A stretch of 64,000 nucleotides of DNA from Amborella trichopoda. Taxonomy: Eukaryota > Streptophyta > Magnoliopsida > Amborellales > Amborellaceae. This document shows, piece by piece, positions 10,905 through 21,599 of this stretch; position 1 is the stretch's first letter, and the number at the start of each line of letters is the position of its first letter. The stretch lies in the NCBI RefSeq assembly GCF_000471905.2, contig NW_006494789.1:3051176-3115175 (forward strand), in the 5' to 3' direction. Made by a program: the position numbers and the translations under genes. The notes beneath the pieces were generated by a model that saw only the letters and a list, made by a program, of their open reading frames with translations, searched no databases and was not told the origin of the DNA.

Positions 10905-11860
10905 GAGTGTTCACTCAAGCCTCAAGACTAAGCCTGTAATGGTCTTGTTGTGTCCATTTGATTCCATCCTTCGGGGCCGTCGCCAGAAGGAGGGCATACT
11001 TTCTGACTAAAGGAGGGTATTCCCCATGTACCAATTGATGCGAAAATGGGTCTTTTCCTACCTCATGGGCCATAGCGAGAAAGCTTTCCAAATCTTTGAT
11101 GTTGCATTCAAGAATAACATGTCAATGTCATTCTCAAAACATGTGATTTCTTAAACAATTGAAGGAACCTCCGAAGGAAAAATCTCAAAATCTTGGTGAA
11201 CAAATTGACGCACAAGAAAGTTGGTTTTAAGGTTACCCAAGTGCACCGCCATGGAATCGGTGACAGTCAAAGGCCTAGGAAAGAACTCAAGTAAACGCCT
11301 AATAGAGGGATATTTCTCAATAGAGGTTGATTCTCCTAAAGATAGAATTTCCCGAGCCTATTGAGCCATTTCAGTCACCTTCATTTTTAACAAGTCAACG
11401 CACGAAGCTCGAAGTCTAAAAGGTTGTCTATCAGCCTCTTCGCCAAAGAGGGGAACAAGATCAACTCAAAGAAATAAACCCGGTTGAAACGTTGATACAC
11501 GGCTCTAAGAAGATCACGTTCGTTGTTTGTGGAAACATTACGGCGATTGAGTCTGGTGAGTTGTGCAGAGAAAGGCATCATGCCCTGGGAAACAACAAAG
11601 CCTCCTAGAATGCGCCAGACAAGAGGATGAATAACTTGTCCTGAAAAGGAGGAGACTACAAATGCGAAGCCTATGATAGGTTCCCTTTGAGCAGAAGATG
11701 CACGGCTCCCCCTTAAGGAGGCAAGAGGGATCGCCTTGTTGCCCATGATTATCAGGTCATACTCGCTCTCACCTCCAAAGATAGAAGGTTGAGGAGAGGC
11801 ATGCGGTTCATTCTCAGTAATAAGGGGCCCCTCATTCTCAATAACCATAAGGTCCCTATT
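10905..11860 (-). pseudogene. Antisense ORF type I, element 1
   Basis: It is encoded opposite to the element and homologous to 43721-44722 and 62911-63903. The first 153 codons (11387-11848) are open: VIENEGPLITENEPHASPQP, then GESEYDLIIMGNKAIPLASL, a hydrophobic stretch IIGFAFVVSSFSGQVIHPLV, and FPSLAKRLIDNLLDFELRA. A stop at 11387 and later ones break the remaining half (10905-11386), which still aligns (REILSLGESTSIEKYPSIRR; EIFPSEVPSIV). Full length would be about 310-330 residues. I recognise no family. It is neither reverse transcriptase nor integrase. Three-copy conservation in frame suggests it once coded. Confidence 0.6.
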
Positions 11861-12742
11861 TGAAGAAACCTACCTCCTGACTGCAGCTGATCATCGAGAA
11901 GACATTTTTTTAAAGACACTAATTATCGCCAGAGGCATGATTGTGGTCGTCTGCCACTAGGATGGTATCATCACCTCGCAATCAACCGAGGCCTATTGCT
12001 GTCTCACGACCAAGGCTTATTAATGCCTCGCTCCAGCTGTCAGCACGGGTTGCACGTGTGTCCCTTGAAATCTGGGCACGCCGCCTAACACTTGAGACGT
12101 GGACTGACATCCCACAACCCTAAAACTCTTTGACCGTTATGGTGCTGCAACCCTTCGAGATCCCATCGACGTTTCCCCTCCTCACCGGGAATCCACTCCT
12201 GTTCACCGGGAAAATACTTCCCCGCCTTCTACTGGTTACTAGAGTTAGCGAAACCACCAAAAGTACCCTGAAGACTTCCCTGTAAACCCTGCGGGGCTTC
12301 CCTTCCCTCTAGTTTCCCACTTTAGTAGTTCACCAAAGCTCACCGAAATTCCACTAAGTTTTAGGTTAGCCTACTGCGGCCTGTTCACTTTCTCCTCTAA
12401 CAATCAGAAGACTGACAAAGCCTTCTAAACTCTCTGTGACCTCCTCAGCAGCAAAACAGCTGGAAGAGCCCTCGAATCCTGGCAGGGCACTTCTGTAAAT
12501 CCTACTAAGGCCCTAAGAAACCCTCTTCCTTGCTCAGAAAGCTTTGGCACTTATAGAAAATTGTTCGCAATCAGCCTGCGAAGCTTAACACCTCTTGAAG
12601 CTCGCCCGAAAAACTCCTAAAGGCCTGTCTTTGCAAGTTTTGGCTGGAAAGTTCCTGTCGAAGAATCCCTCGCCAAAGGCTTTGTCTCTCTCTCTAAAAC
12701 ATGTTTTACTCTTTGATAAAATAATGAATGGCGTTTTTCGCC
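11861..12742 (-). other. Leader between antisense TATA box and antisense ORF, element 1
   Basis: About 880 bases, read on the minus strand, match 62014-62910 and 42860-43720. They include a block of TTCTAGAGAGAG type, a GCGAGCTT..GAGG stretch and a CTCGCTCCAGC..TTGAAATCTGGGCACG block. Several short frames exist, but none is conserved across copies, so it is probably a long 5' untranslated leader or contains an intron. Confidence 0.4.
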
Positions 12743-12750
12743 CTTTTATA
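12743..12750 (-). promoter_or_regulatory. TATA box of the antisense ORF, element 1
   Basis: On the minus strand the sequence reads GGGTATAAAAGGGCG. The same context, GGCTATAAAAAGGGGG, is at 62002-62017 in element 6, with decayed versions in element 3 (TATCAAAG, 28924) and element 4. A weaker TTTTA/TAAAA hairpin lies about 20 bases downstream. Confidence 0.65.
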
Positions 12751-12879
12751 CCCAATGATGCCTCAAACTTTGCTTGACAAACATGAAATGAGATTCCAAT
12801 CCCTAGTTCCTGAGGATAGTAAGACCAGGCCGAGTCGGGTAAAGCCCAAAACCCAAAAAGGTCATCGCTGCAAGCCTCA

Positions 12880-13115
12880 TTCAAAGGACAGTGTTGCGAA
12901 CTTCATCAAAGGACTATTGTCGTGCGCCTCGTCTAGAGGCCATCGTCCGGCGCCTTCATCAAGGGCCATCGTTGTCAGAGGGCCGTCACCGCGCACCTTT
13001 GATAGAGGGCCGTTGCCGCGCCCCTTCGCCATAGGGCTATCACCATGCGCCTTTGTCAAGGGCCATCACCGCATGCCTTTGTTAGGGGCCATCGCCGCGC
13101 ACCTCGTCGAAAGAA
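12880..13115 (+). repeat. GC-rich tandem repeat of about 30 bp
   Basis: About eight imperfect units of the type GGGCCATCACCGCGCACCTT with variable spacers. It lies directly upstream of the antisense promoter. Shorter decayed versions are at 28740-28800 and 42535-42720, and a similar word is found in the LTRs (3840-3940, 17990-18090, 19160-19260). Confidence 0.65.
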
Positions 13116-13324
13116 TTATTACTGCAGGGCGACTGCCTCATGCTTCACCAAGGGATCGAAGGCTGCGTACGCTATCCGACACTTAGCGCCACACGCATGA
13201 CATGGCACCCTCAGCTGGACCATCTTCCTGTACTCTTAGAAAGTTCATTCCCTGCACCATAGCCTCGCTCCTCAAGGAGTCCAGCCTTCGATGACGGTTA
13301 TGTTCCCCATAAAGTAATATTCCC

Positions 13325-13690
13325 TCAGCACATGACAGTCCAGATGCACGACCTTAAATTGCATGATCGGAACTATATGACCTTAAACTATAGTGCTGGT
13401 CTAGTTGCACGACCTTAAACTGCATAGTCCTAGTCGCACGACTTAAAAACTGCACAGCCATGGTCCAAACTATATGACCTTAAACTGTAGTGGTGGTCTA
13501 GTTGGACGACCTTAAACAGCATAGTCCTTGTCGTATGACTCAAAGTTGTACGACCACGGTCTGAACTTTATGAACTTAAACTGTAGCGAAGGTCTAGTTG
13601 CACGACCTTAACCTGCACGATCCTAGCCGTATGACTTTAAATTGTATAGCCATAGTCCGAGCTACAAGATCCTAAAACTGTAAAGCACCA
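13325..13690 (-). repeat. 33-bp satellite family, element 1, first block
   Basis: About eleven monomers of about 33 bp with the core GACCTTAAACTGCATAGTCC (minus: CAGTTTAAGGTC). Every third monomer is more alike (ACTATATGACCTTAAACT at about 13370, 13467 and 13564), giving a higher-order period of about 97 bp. Confidence 0.8.
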
Positions 13691-14159
13691 CACGACAAAT
13701 GGTCCACACAAACAACTCCAATTGGGAGATTGACCACCTCCTCACTAAAAGGGTGTTTCTTAAACGTCCTCAGTGGAGTTAGATGTGTGGAAGTGTCTTA
13801 CCTACCCCTTTAACCCCTAACGGGTTTGTTTCACACCAATGTCCCCGTGAGAGTCATGACTTACTACGGCCACTATTCGCACGGAGTTTAGGGCCTTTCT
13901 TATCCTCTCGACCATGAGGTTCAACTGTGCTCCGGCCTTTCATCCTTAGCAAGCAACATGCATGCCATTTCTCCTTATCCCCAAGGGGTCATACTAGCCC
14001 TCCTAATCCCCAGTGAGGTCACATCTGTCTGCCACTCCTCGAGTGCCACCATCTCTCTCTAAACCTCTCTCTTGTGTATAGCCTTAACTATCTTTATCCC
14101 CAGGGAATTAAATTGCTATCCACAACTCATCCCCCATGTAGCTTTACCTATATGACGAC
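13691..14159 (+). other. 3' UTR spacer with CCCCAGTGAGGTC-type motifs, element 1
   Basis: No gene. It carries dispersed short words such as TCCTCAGTGGAGTT (13767-13780), TCCCCGTGAGAGTC (about 13843), TATCCCCAAGGGGTC and ATCCCCAGTGAGGTC (about 14005), roughly 50 bp apart. They resemble the reverse complement of the primer-binding site. Confidence 0.5.
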
Positions 14160-14430
14160 CCACATACTGGTCTGTACTGCATGACCTTAAGCTGCACAAC
14201 CCCGGTCCATGCTGCATGACCTTAAACTGCACAGCCATGGTCAAAACTATATGACCTTAAGTTGTAGCGGAGGTCTCGTTGCATGGCCTTAAACTGCATG
14301 GTCCTAGTTGCATGAATTTATACTACATAACCACGGTCCAAGCTATAAGACCTTAAACCATAGTGGTCGTCCTTACCGCATGACATTAAACTGCTTTGCT
14401 CAGGTCCTAGAGGCATGACCTTAAAAATGC
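14160..14430 (-). repeat. 33-bp satellite family, element 1, second block
   Basis: About eight more monomers of the GACCTTAAACTGCA family, ending in ATGACATTAAACTGCTTTGC. It is separated from the first block by the spacer, as in elements 3, 4 and 6. Confidence 0.75.
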
Positions 14431-14665
14431 CCCCACATATGCGCACAAACCTTTTACATGCATCCTCATGCATGTCTGACTTAACCAACCCATTCGTGTG
14501 TGCACACCAACTCCATTTCCTCTCAGGTGAGTCTACATATGCGCACACACGCCCTTTATGTGCATCTTCATGGATGCTTTCCCTAGCTGGCCCATTCATG
14601 TGTGCGCACCACCTTCACCATCATTACCATCTTTTCCCCCAGTGAGTCTTACCCATGTCACCAAA
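14431..14665 (-). repeat. Tandem repeat of about 110 bp, GT/AC-rich, element 1
   Basis: Two units (CATATGCGCACAAACC..CATGCATCCTCATGCATG, then CATATGCGCACACACG..TGTGCATCTTCATGGATG). It contains alternating purine-pyrimidine words such as TGTGCGCACC. Homologues are in elements 3, 4 and 6. Confidence 0.65.
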
Positions 14666-15340
14666 CAGTGAACCTTTCTACGAGACGTACTCACCATCAG
14701 CTATTGGGTCACCATTGCTCACCCACCATCCATTCATCATCAACTCTTCACAAGGAAATTTCAGGTCATCTTCCCAAGTGAGTTAAAGTCATCACCAAGC
14801 TTACTCTGTGGCCTCCACAAACTGCCATTCACCATCACTACAGTCTAGTTGTATGACCTTAAACTATAGTCGACGTCTTGACACATGACATTAAAAGGTT
14901 TCACACAATTCTTGAAGGTACGACTCTAAATATTCCTTCACATGAAAAACCGGGCATGGTGTACACCTGAACAAGGCAGTGCCATGAGTAAAAATGACAG
15001 ACGGGCATGGTCACGAAACCATGAGTAAGAGAGTTTCGTGGAAAAACAAAATCCAGGCAAGGTGAAAACCCTAAAAGGGAATCATGAGTAAAAAAGGATG
15101 AAAAGGGTGGACGTGACCGTAGGTCAAGGGTAAAGGAGCTCAGAAATAAAAGAAGTTAGTGAAAAATGTATTCACAATGACACTTCTTCTGTTCAAGTGA
15201 AAACCCACAAAAGGGCGCTTGGACCGACAAGATAGGCTGACGCATGACCACCGCCCCAGCCGATATTCAATTTCCAAATAGCCACGATGCTAATGAGGTC
15301 ACCTTAAAATCCTCAAAAGCTAGCATCTAGTCGCATGCTA
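14666..15340 (+). other. 3' UTR block without genes, element 1
   Basis: It corresponds, reversed, to 26233-26900 and 40476-41070. It holds one isolated satellite monomer near 14850, an 8-bp-stem hairpin at 15012-15040, and words CATGAGTAAAAA and ACCATGAGTAA repeated about every 40 bases. No frame is conserved. Confidence 0.5.
15012..15040 (+). promoter_or_regulatory. Conserved hairpin in 3' UTR, element 1
   Basis: CACGAAAC (15012-15019) and GTTTCGTG (15033-15040) form a perfect 8-bp stem with a 13-base loop. The same stem, in the opposite orientation, is at 40698-40726 in element 4, and a one-sided decayed copy is near 26515. Confidence 0.45.
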
Positions 15341-15712
15341 GGTGGCTCATCAGGGAGTGAGAGCCGCATAAGATCTCTCAACAACATGGCTCATCAGGGA
15401 GTAAGAGCCGCATAGGATCTCCTAACCATCGTGGCTCGTCAGGGAGTGAGAGCTGCATAATATCCCGAACGTTTCAACATGGCTCATCAAGGAGTGAGAG
15501 CCACATAAGATCTCCTCAAAATCATGTCTCATCAAGGGATGAGAGCAGCATAAGATACCCCACGTTTCAACATGGCTCATCAGGGAACGAGAGCAGCTTA
15601 AGATCTCCCAACATTCATGGCTCATCAGGGGGTAAGAGCCTAATAAGATCCCCCACGTTTCAACATGGCTCATCAGAAGTGAGAGCTGCATAAGATCTCC
15701 CCAGTTTAAAAA
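15341..15712 (-). repeat. AGATCT tandem repeat of about 46 bp, element 1, 8 units
   Basis: Eight units of TGGCTCATCAGGGAGTGAGA..GCATAAGATCTCC. Each unit keeps an AGATCT (BglII-type) word or a variant, and GGCTC..GAGCC arms that could pair. The orientation is fixed relative to the element in every copy. Confidence 0.85.
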
Positions 15713-16095
15713 CAACACGAGTCCTTGAGGGTGAGGGTGATTACTAAAAGTTTCCTCTAAAAATACAAGGGACCATCACGAAGGCAAGAAACTGACGAAG
15801 CTAGGGTCAGCGTGCCACAAGCTTCAAGGTACGTCTCGCTAAAACCCCTAACCTCATGGGACTAGACATTCAGGATGGTTAAGAATCCCTCGACTGGACC
15901 CCACTAGACGGGACCTACACAGATACCCTGAGCATAACAAGCAAACTTGATGTACCAGCGAACAATGCCGATCAAAGATTCATAGCATTTTCCTTCGAAA
16001 AAAGCCTGATAGTCCCTTGAGGGTGAGGACTTCAACAAGATCCCTCAAACTTCCTTAATGATTGCACTTCTTAATTCTCTCGAAGTACAACATTC
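15713..16095 (+). other. Conserved 3' UTR block before the LTR, element 1
   Basis: It matches the reverse of 25498-25925, 39310-39740 and 60041-60405. It starts and nearly ends with the same word (TCCTTGAGGGTGAGGGTG at 15721; TCCCTTGAGGGTGAGGACTT at 16014). No ORF is shared between copies. Confidence 0.55.
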
Positions 16096-16104
16096 GGCGG
16101 GGCA
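16096..16104 (+). promoter_or_regulatory. Polypurine tract, 3' LTR of element 1
   Basis: GGCGGGGCA directly precedes the LTR start TGCTGTTCGAAGG. Element 4 has AGTGGGGCA in the same place. The tract is short for a polypurine tract but well placed. Confidence 0.45.
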
Positions 16105-18856
16105 TGCTGTTCGAAGGTATTTTTCATCAACATGGGGCCCCTGCTATATAAAGCTTAGCAAACAGTGGAAATTTTGTCAGACTCAAAATAGCCCTAGAAT
16201 CGACCAAAATCTTGATGAGGTCTCTCGAAAGTCTCGTTCCAAGTTTCATCACATTCTGACATGTTGAAGGCAGTACAAACTGAGAAATAGTTCCGGTAGA
16301 ATCGGTCTCTAGCACCTTGAAATGGCCCCTATAACCAGAGATATATTTTCAGTGTCTCAAATTGTGTTGGGACCATTACCATTGGATCCGGCATATTTGA
16401 GAACCCCAGGGGTCAAATTTCAGCCATAATGGACACTCCAAGAATAAGTTATAGGCAAAAGAGTGAAACAGGAGGGGTCACACGCTATTCCCATGCAGCC
16501 ACCCTACAACTCCATGTCATGGAAGGGATAGTCACGACTGGTGTCTTTCGACGCTCATATCTCACCCATCCCAAGTTAGATTGTACTTAAATTTGGTGAG
16601 CATGTTTGTCTAGTCAAGACGAGCGATTCGATATGTGGCACGTCCCATGATGACTCCCGAACACCAAGAAAAGCTATAGAGAAGATGTTGATCCGTGAAG
16701 AAGTTCCAGGAAATTCAGCAGCATCGGGCCTCGCTCGAGCGGCCAAATCACGCCGCACATCGGGTCGATCGATGCAAGATCAATTCCATCGTATGCGTAG
16801 GGTCTCAAGCTACCTCAAACCCGAAACCCGTGCGTGATGAATGGTCGGATTCTTCACATGAACCTGATGAAGCGATTGCAAAGTCCATCTCCGAATCTCC
16901 AGATTCTGACAAAACTTCAAAGGTTACAAAATCTTCGTTTGGGCCCGGAATCGAGCTGCGTTTCTTTTCTCGCAATCGTAATGGTATGCTCAGTGTAATT
17001 CAACGAAGAAATCACAAAAAAAAAATCAAGGAACAAGTTCATTGTTGATCTGAAGTTTCATGATCTATTCAAATATCAAGTCACATGATCGTACATTGAA
17101 AGCATGATCCATGGCTCGAAGTTGGTATCAAATCGATCTCCATGCCGAGCCTTACAAGAAAACAATCATCTTATGATCAACCAGGCATCAAAACGCCCTT
17201 GGATCAGCCAAGCAAGATCACGTAAGTTATACGGCAACATAAGGATTGTTTTGGAATTCCATGAATTGTTAGGAAGGGACAAATATGTCATTTTGTACCC
17301 TATTTTCTAATTTCTTTTAATTCAATTTAATCTTAATTTTTAGTAATTAAGGTTACTTTTGATCATCCACCCATATTTGGGACAAATTCTATAGATACGT
17401 ACTAGCATTGTACGCATCAAGGACTCAACCTTTCACAAAAGAAAGAGTTTTTACTTAATACAAGTTTCTCTTTCTTCTCATTGTTGGGTCACGTTTGAGA
17501 GAGAGAGATGAGGTGAGAGAAAATTTTGGTCGGTACCCCAAGGGTCGAGGTAAACTTGCTCTCTCTTCTTTTTCTCTCTTCTTCCCTCTTTCTTCTTTCC
17601 TCTCTTCTCCCTCTTCTCCGCCTGAGTCCCTCACTGATGGCTTGCACGACAGTGACAGTGCTGTGCATGCCTCCCCTAGGGTCACACAACTCACGCATGG
17701 TGATGGCAGTGCCATACGCGAGCCTCCTTCTCACTCTTTTCTTTTATCACTTTCGTCCAGTGGGGCCTATAGAAGGCGCTCTCCATCGCCGTCCACAGAC
17801 GTAGCTTGGATGTCTTAGTGAAGAATCCAGATGGCAAAACCCGTTGTAGCTCGTTAGGGTCCTTCCCTGTTGTGAGTCTATAGAACACGACAATACTCAT
17901 CTCCACCTGCTATAGACCTCGGCAACGTCTTCCGCTGTCCACGCGCTTCCTTCTCATGTTTGGCATTCATCACCGTCCTTCATGCGTCCCACTCCTATCG
18001 TCGTGCGCCTCGTGAGGATTACAGCTGTGTGCTTCATGAATGACCATCGTCGTACGCTTCATCAGAAACTATCACCGCCCGTGCGAGGACATGTTGTCTT
18101 CTTGTGCTGCCACGACGATGCCTAGTGTCGTCTGTAGTTCATTTCTCATTCTCTGGCCATGAGCAGTAGTGTCGAGCGCCATTTAAGGGCCACGACGCTA
18201 CTACTTCACAGTTGTGAGTGGCCATGCCTAACGTCATTGGGACCTCATATCTCTACCATTTCGTCTCTTCTATTTCATTCTCTTTTCTCTTCTCTCTTGA
18301 TTGAGGGTAGACTAAGCCTAGCACCGCCATATCGGTCTCGATTTCGAGTAGTATTGCCGTTGTGCTGGTCTTGAGAACCATGCCTGTCCTACTACCACTC
18401 TAAGTCGATAACTCCTCGACTGTCATGCTAGTCTCGCCTCTTCGTCAAGTTTTCTTCTCTTTTCTATCTTTATCTAAACCTTACGCTTCATTACCACCTC
18501 GCATGAACGTACGTTGCCTTAAGACATGGGTGGGTCTCTACGACCTACTTGTCTTACAAATTAACTATAGAAGTGTTGTGCAAAAAACAGGAGGATTGCA
18601 GGTCAAGGGAGACGATTTTGAATCAGCTAAAGCAACTAGGGGGCTTTCTTTGTGATTTAAGAGGCCGCCCGTGCAAGCTAGCCCAAGTAAGTCCCGAACC
18701 CACCTTCAATTCCTCTCTCATTAGTTGGTATACCTGCCCTTACTCTCGAGCAAGGTTATGAAAGTGCGATCTCATCTTTGGTCCGCCAGTAACTAGAGAT
18801 ACATGTCACCAGATTATCTAGATTCGGAAGGCGAGATCGAGGCACCTAACCAGTCG
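16105..18856 (+). repeat. LTR C1, complete or nearly so
   Basis: It begins TGCTGTTCGAAGGTATTTTT and ends near GAGATCGAGGCACCTAACCAG, the same end as LTR B. It has a TATA-like box at 17390, a CT-rich tract (17560-17620) and the 30-bp GTGCGCCTCGTGAGGATTAC-type repeats at 17990-18090. It is followed by CGCAAGGCGACGGCA, which looks like a decayed PBS, and then by a second partial LTR. Confidence 0.7.
17390..17397 (+). promoter_or_regulatory. LTR C1 TATA box, one-base variant
   Basis: TATAGATA at the position where LTRs A, B and G have TATATATA, in context AAATTCTATAGATACGTACT. Confidence 0.5.
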
Positions 18857-18889
18857 CGCAAGGCGACGGCAGCATCATGCACGGGCTTC

Positions 18890-20123
18890 TTTCTCTTTTT
18901 TGTCCATCTCTATCTCTCGGTAAGACTTGCAGACAGCGCTGCTCATCACTGTGCGTAGATGTGTCTTCGACGTCTCAGCGAGGAGCACAGACGGCGAAGC
19001 CTATTGCCACTCGCTGGGATCCTCCCTTATTGCGTGCCCATCGTAGATGTCGATGCCTATTACCACCTGTGAAGGGTTGCGACAATTCTTATTACGATAT
19101 GTAGGCCTCTTTTCGTGAGCTCGGTTCCCCATTGTATTCCGCAAGTTTCTCTTGCGTCCCACACCTATTGTCGTGCCCCTCAGAAGGAACTATCGACACG
19201 TGCTTCACAAGTGGCTTTCACCGCGTGCTTCACAAGAGGCTATCGTCACCTGCAAACGGGTGTGTTACCTTCTCATGATGCCAACGGTGATGCCTAGGGG
19301 TGCCTATAGTTCACTGCTCATCCTCCAACCGTGAGCAGTAGTGTCTAGCACCGTCTAAGGGCTGTGACATTGCTACTCCAAGGCTGTTAATGGAGATGCC
19401 TAAATGCCGTCGGAACCCCGTCTCTGCATCATTTCTTGCTCCCTCCTCATTCTTTTCTCTTCTCACTTGACCGAGGGTAGACTTAGCCTGACATTACCAT
19501 ATTGGGTAGCTGTCAAGCAGTATTGCTGTCGTGCTAGTTCTAAGTACCATGCCCATCTTGCTGCCACACAAGATTTGGAGAGTCATATCGACCTCAGTTT
19601 CGAGTAGTGTTGTCGTCAAGCTAGTCTTAAGTACCATGCCCGTCTTGCTACCACTATGAGTCGGTCATTGGTCTCGCTATCATGCTAGTCTCATCCCCTT
19701 ATCAAGTTCCCATCTCTGCCTTTATTCGAACCTTCCACTTCATCACCCTCACTTATGAATGTGCATTGCCCTAAGACAAGGGTGAGTCCTTTGGCCCACT
19801 TTCCTTGCAAGATAATGTTGTGCAGAAAACAAGGAGATTACAAGTGAAGGGAGGTGATTCCGAACCAGCTGAAGAAGCTGGGAGGATTTCCGTCGTGATC
19901 TAAGAGGGCGCCCGTGCGAGTAAGTCTGAGTAAGTCAGAGACCCAGGTGAGGTGGTTCTCCATCTCACGTTAAAATTCCTCTCTCACTAGTTGGACACCT
20001 GCAGTTGTTCAGTGAACGGCATTCCTGAGTGAGCGATCTCAGGTCCCAGGTCTTCCAAACCCGAGAGACATGTCACCCGATCACTTAGATATGGGGAGCT
20101 GAGATTGAGACATCTAACCAGCT
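18890..20123 (+). repeat. LTR C2, partial (3' portion only)
   Basis: It restarts inside the LTR at the TCTTTTTTGTCCATC..AGACAGCGCTGCTCATCACT block (compare 17745-17800) and repeats the rest, including the CGTGCTTCACAAGTGGCTTTC repeats (19160-19260) and the TTGACCGAGGGTAGACTTAG block. It ends at GACATCTAACCAGCT before the PBS. Within it, AGTCATATCGACCTCAGTTTCGAG and AAGTACCATGCCC are locally duplicated (19480-19650). Confidence 0.65.
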
Positions 20124-20141
20124 TGGCGACTCCACTAAGGA
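20124..20141 (+). promoter_or_regulatory. Primer-binding site, element 2
   Basis: TGGCGACTCCACTAAGGA directly follows LTR C2. It matches the site of element 1 and, reversed, of element 5, with AA in place of GG. Confidence 0.7.
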
Positions 20142-21540
20142 CTTATTACCCCTTCGTCTGTTCGAGCTTGTTTGATCAGTATCACCTTTTACTTTCTGTA
20201 CTACTGTCTATGGCACCTGGGTTATTCTACTTGTTCATCGGAGTTGGGGATTTTCTCATCCCCACACTCGTGACTATCCCATGGAAGTGAACTGCTCAAG
20301 CTTCCTTCCCCACACTCATTCTGAGCTAGGACTCACAGTCCGGCTCTCAGGTTCTCTCTTGGAATGGTGCGAGAAGGGACTTAAAGGTCCCTGACTCCCC
20401 GCTTCCTCGCCCTGGTGGACCCTCCTCCTAAGCCCCTTGCATTGGCAACACAACTACTACCACAAACAACATGCACCCTGCGACTGGCACGTCCCTTGCC
20501 GGTCATATTGTTGAAGTATGCCAGAAGGATGCCCTATCCGCTTTCACAAAAGGCAAGCAGGTTGTCCTCGCCTCTGAGGGTCACCACAAGGTCAGCCCCC
20601 ATACTACTTTACCACTTCGAACCTCTCTACCAATATGTTCGACACACCGAGATAGAGACCCTACGACCTCCACCTCTTGCACACACTTAAAGGCTCGTGA
20701 TCCATCCAATCGAGCCACATCTCGGGGAAATTTTCATGTTTCTTCGAGTTTATTTCCAAGGCTAGGTCTTCTCGGGCAAAACCCTGCGCGTGCTAACCAT
20801 TTGCTTTCCATAACTCGAGGAAGCCCCAGCTCGGGCAAAAGAGGGTCGACCACTTCGTCGTCCCTCTCAACACAAATAGCCTCACTCGTGAGAGATAGGA
20901 TCTTACTCGATCCTAATAGATGCCAACTCGTGAGTCTCAACCACCTAAGGTCGAACAGCTGACCGAGCCTGGGTTGACCCCCAAGTCACCCAGACGGCTA
21001 ACCCTAAAGGGGCACATGCAAAAGCTTTGCAGGTTCCTCCCTGATCCTGACTCAGGGGGAGTCTTGAACCAGTTCCTTTTCTGAAACTCTTCTTTCACCT
21101 GGCAAGCAACTTAAGACTTGGTATGCAAAGGTTTTCCCTAAGAGTACCATCTTGAGTCAGGCGCCTCAAGTCAGGCATGTACTCAGACCCACAAAGGAAT
21201 TTGGGGCAATGGCTTGATGTCAAACGAAAGCTTGCATCCTCCAAGGCAGCAGCCCAGTGCCCTCAGCCCTTGGACCCCGTTCTCTGTTCATACTAATGGA
21301 CACAGCCCTGGCGTGCTCAAGAAAGACGAGGCAATCCAAACCTTTGGCTCGATTCTTGAGTGAAGTTCATAGCAGCCTCCGGATTAAGCAAAAGAGACGC
21401 TTGCAGATCCCAACTAACGAAGTGCCTGAGGCAGTTTATGTTACCACCTTTGCTAACCTCCTTCTTCATAATCCCTTTTTCCCTCTTCAGATCTCAGAAC
21501 CTGAGTATGTCAAGTAATATTACTCGGTGATTACTGTTAA
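20142..21540 (+). pseudogene. Leader and ORF1, element 2 (best plus-strand copy)
   Basis: The leader runs to about 20470. A frame then opens at ATGCACCCTGCGACTGG (20471), the most likely ORF1 start because element 5 has ATGCACCCTG at the same place, and stays open for 163 codons to 20962. It is rich in Ser, Pro, Thr and Arg (TSLAGHIVEVCQKDALSAFT, then basic KGKQVV). After a frame break, 21257-21517 carries MDTALACSRKTRQSKPLARF and IKQKRRLQIPTNEVPEAVYV, conserved in elements 1 and 3. I recognise no domain. Position before gag matches the extra ORF1 of Ogre elements, whose role is unknown to me. Confidence 0.5.
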
Positions 21541-21599
21541 GAAGCCACCGTCCCAAGACCATTAAGAGTCGGTCCTCACACGATCAGCATACAAGGATC

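Larger units (their letters stand above)
1965..18856 (+). mobile_element. Element 1: Tat/Ogre-like gag-pro LTR retrotransposon, decayed, plus orientation
   Basis: About 16.9 kb: LTR B (1965-4466), PBS (4467-4484), leader/ORF1 (4485-5830), inserted foreign LTR (5831-6843), gag (6844-9140), protease (9150-10255), C-terminal extension (10256-10800), antisense ORF type I (10905-11860, minus) with its TATA box (12743-12750), 3' UTR repeats (12880-15712), purine tract (16096-16104) and 3' LTR C1 (16105-18856). No reverse transcriptase or integrase reading frame is recognisable. Gag, protease and the antisense ORF all contain stops, and the protease active-site Asp is lost, so the copy cannot be autonomous. 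Confidence 0.7.

Noticed and set aside
12728..13186. 152-codon plus-strand frame with Pro/Arg/His-rich repeats
   Set aside because: It translates the 30-bp GC-rich tandem repeat and crosses the antisense promoter; homologous regions in elements 3, 4 and 6 do not keep it.
13325..14430. CRISPR-like array, because short repeats recur at about 33 bp
   Set aside because: There are no unique spacers of constant length, units are head-to-tail without spacers, and the context is a plant retrotransposon.
15422..15718. 98-codon minus-strand frame with repeated SLMSHVETWGIL
   Set aside because: It is the translation of the AGATCT tandem repeat; the frame depends on unit length, which varies between copies.
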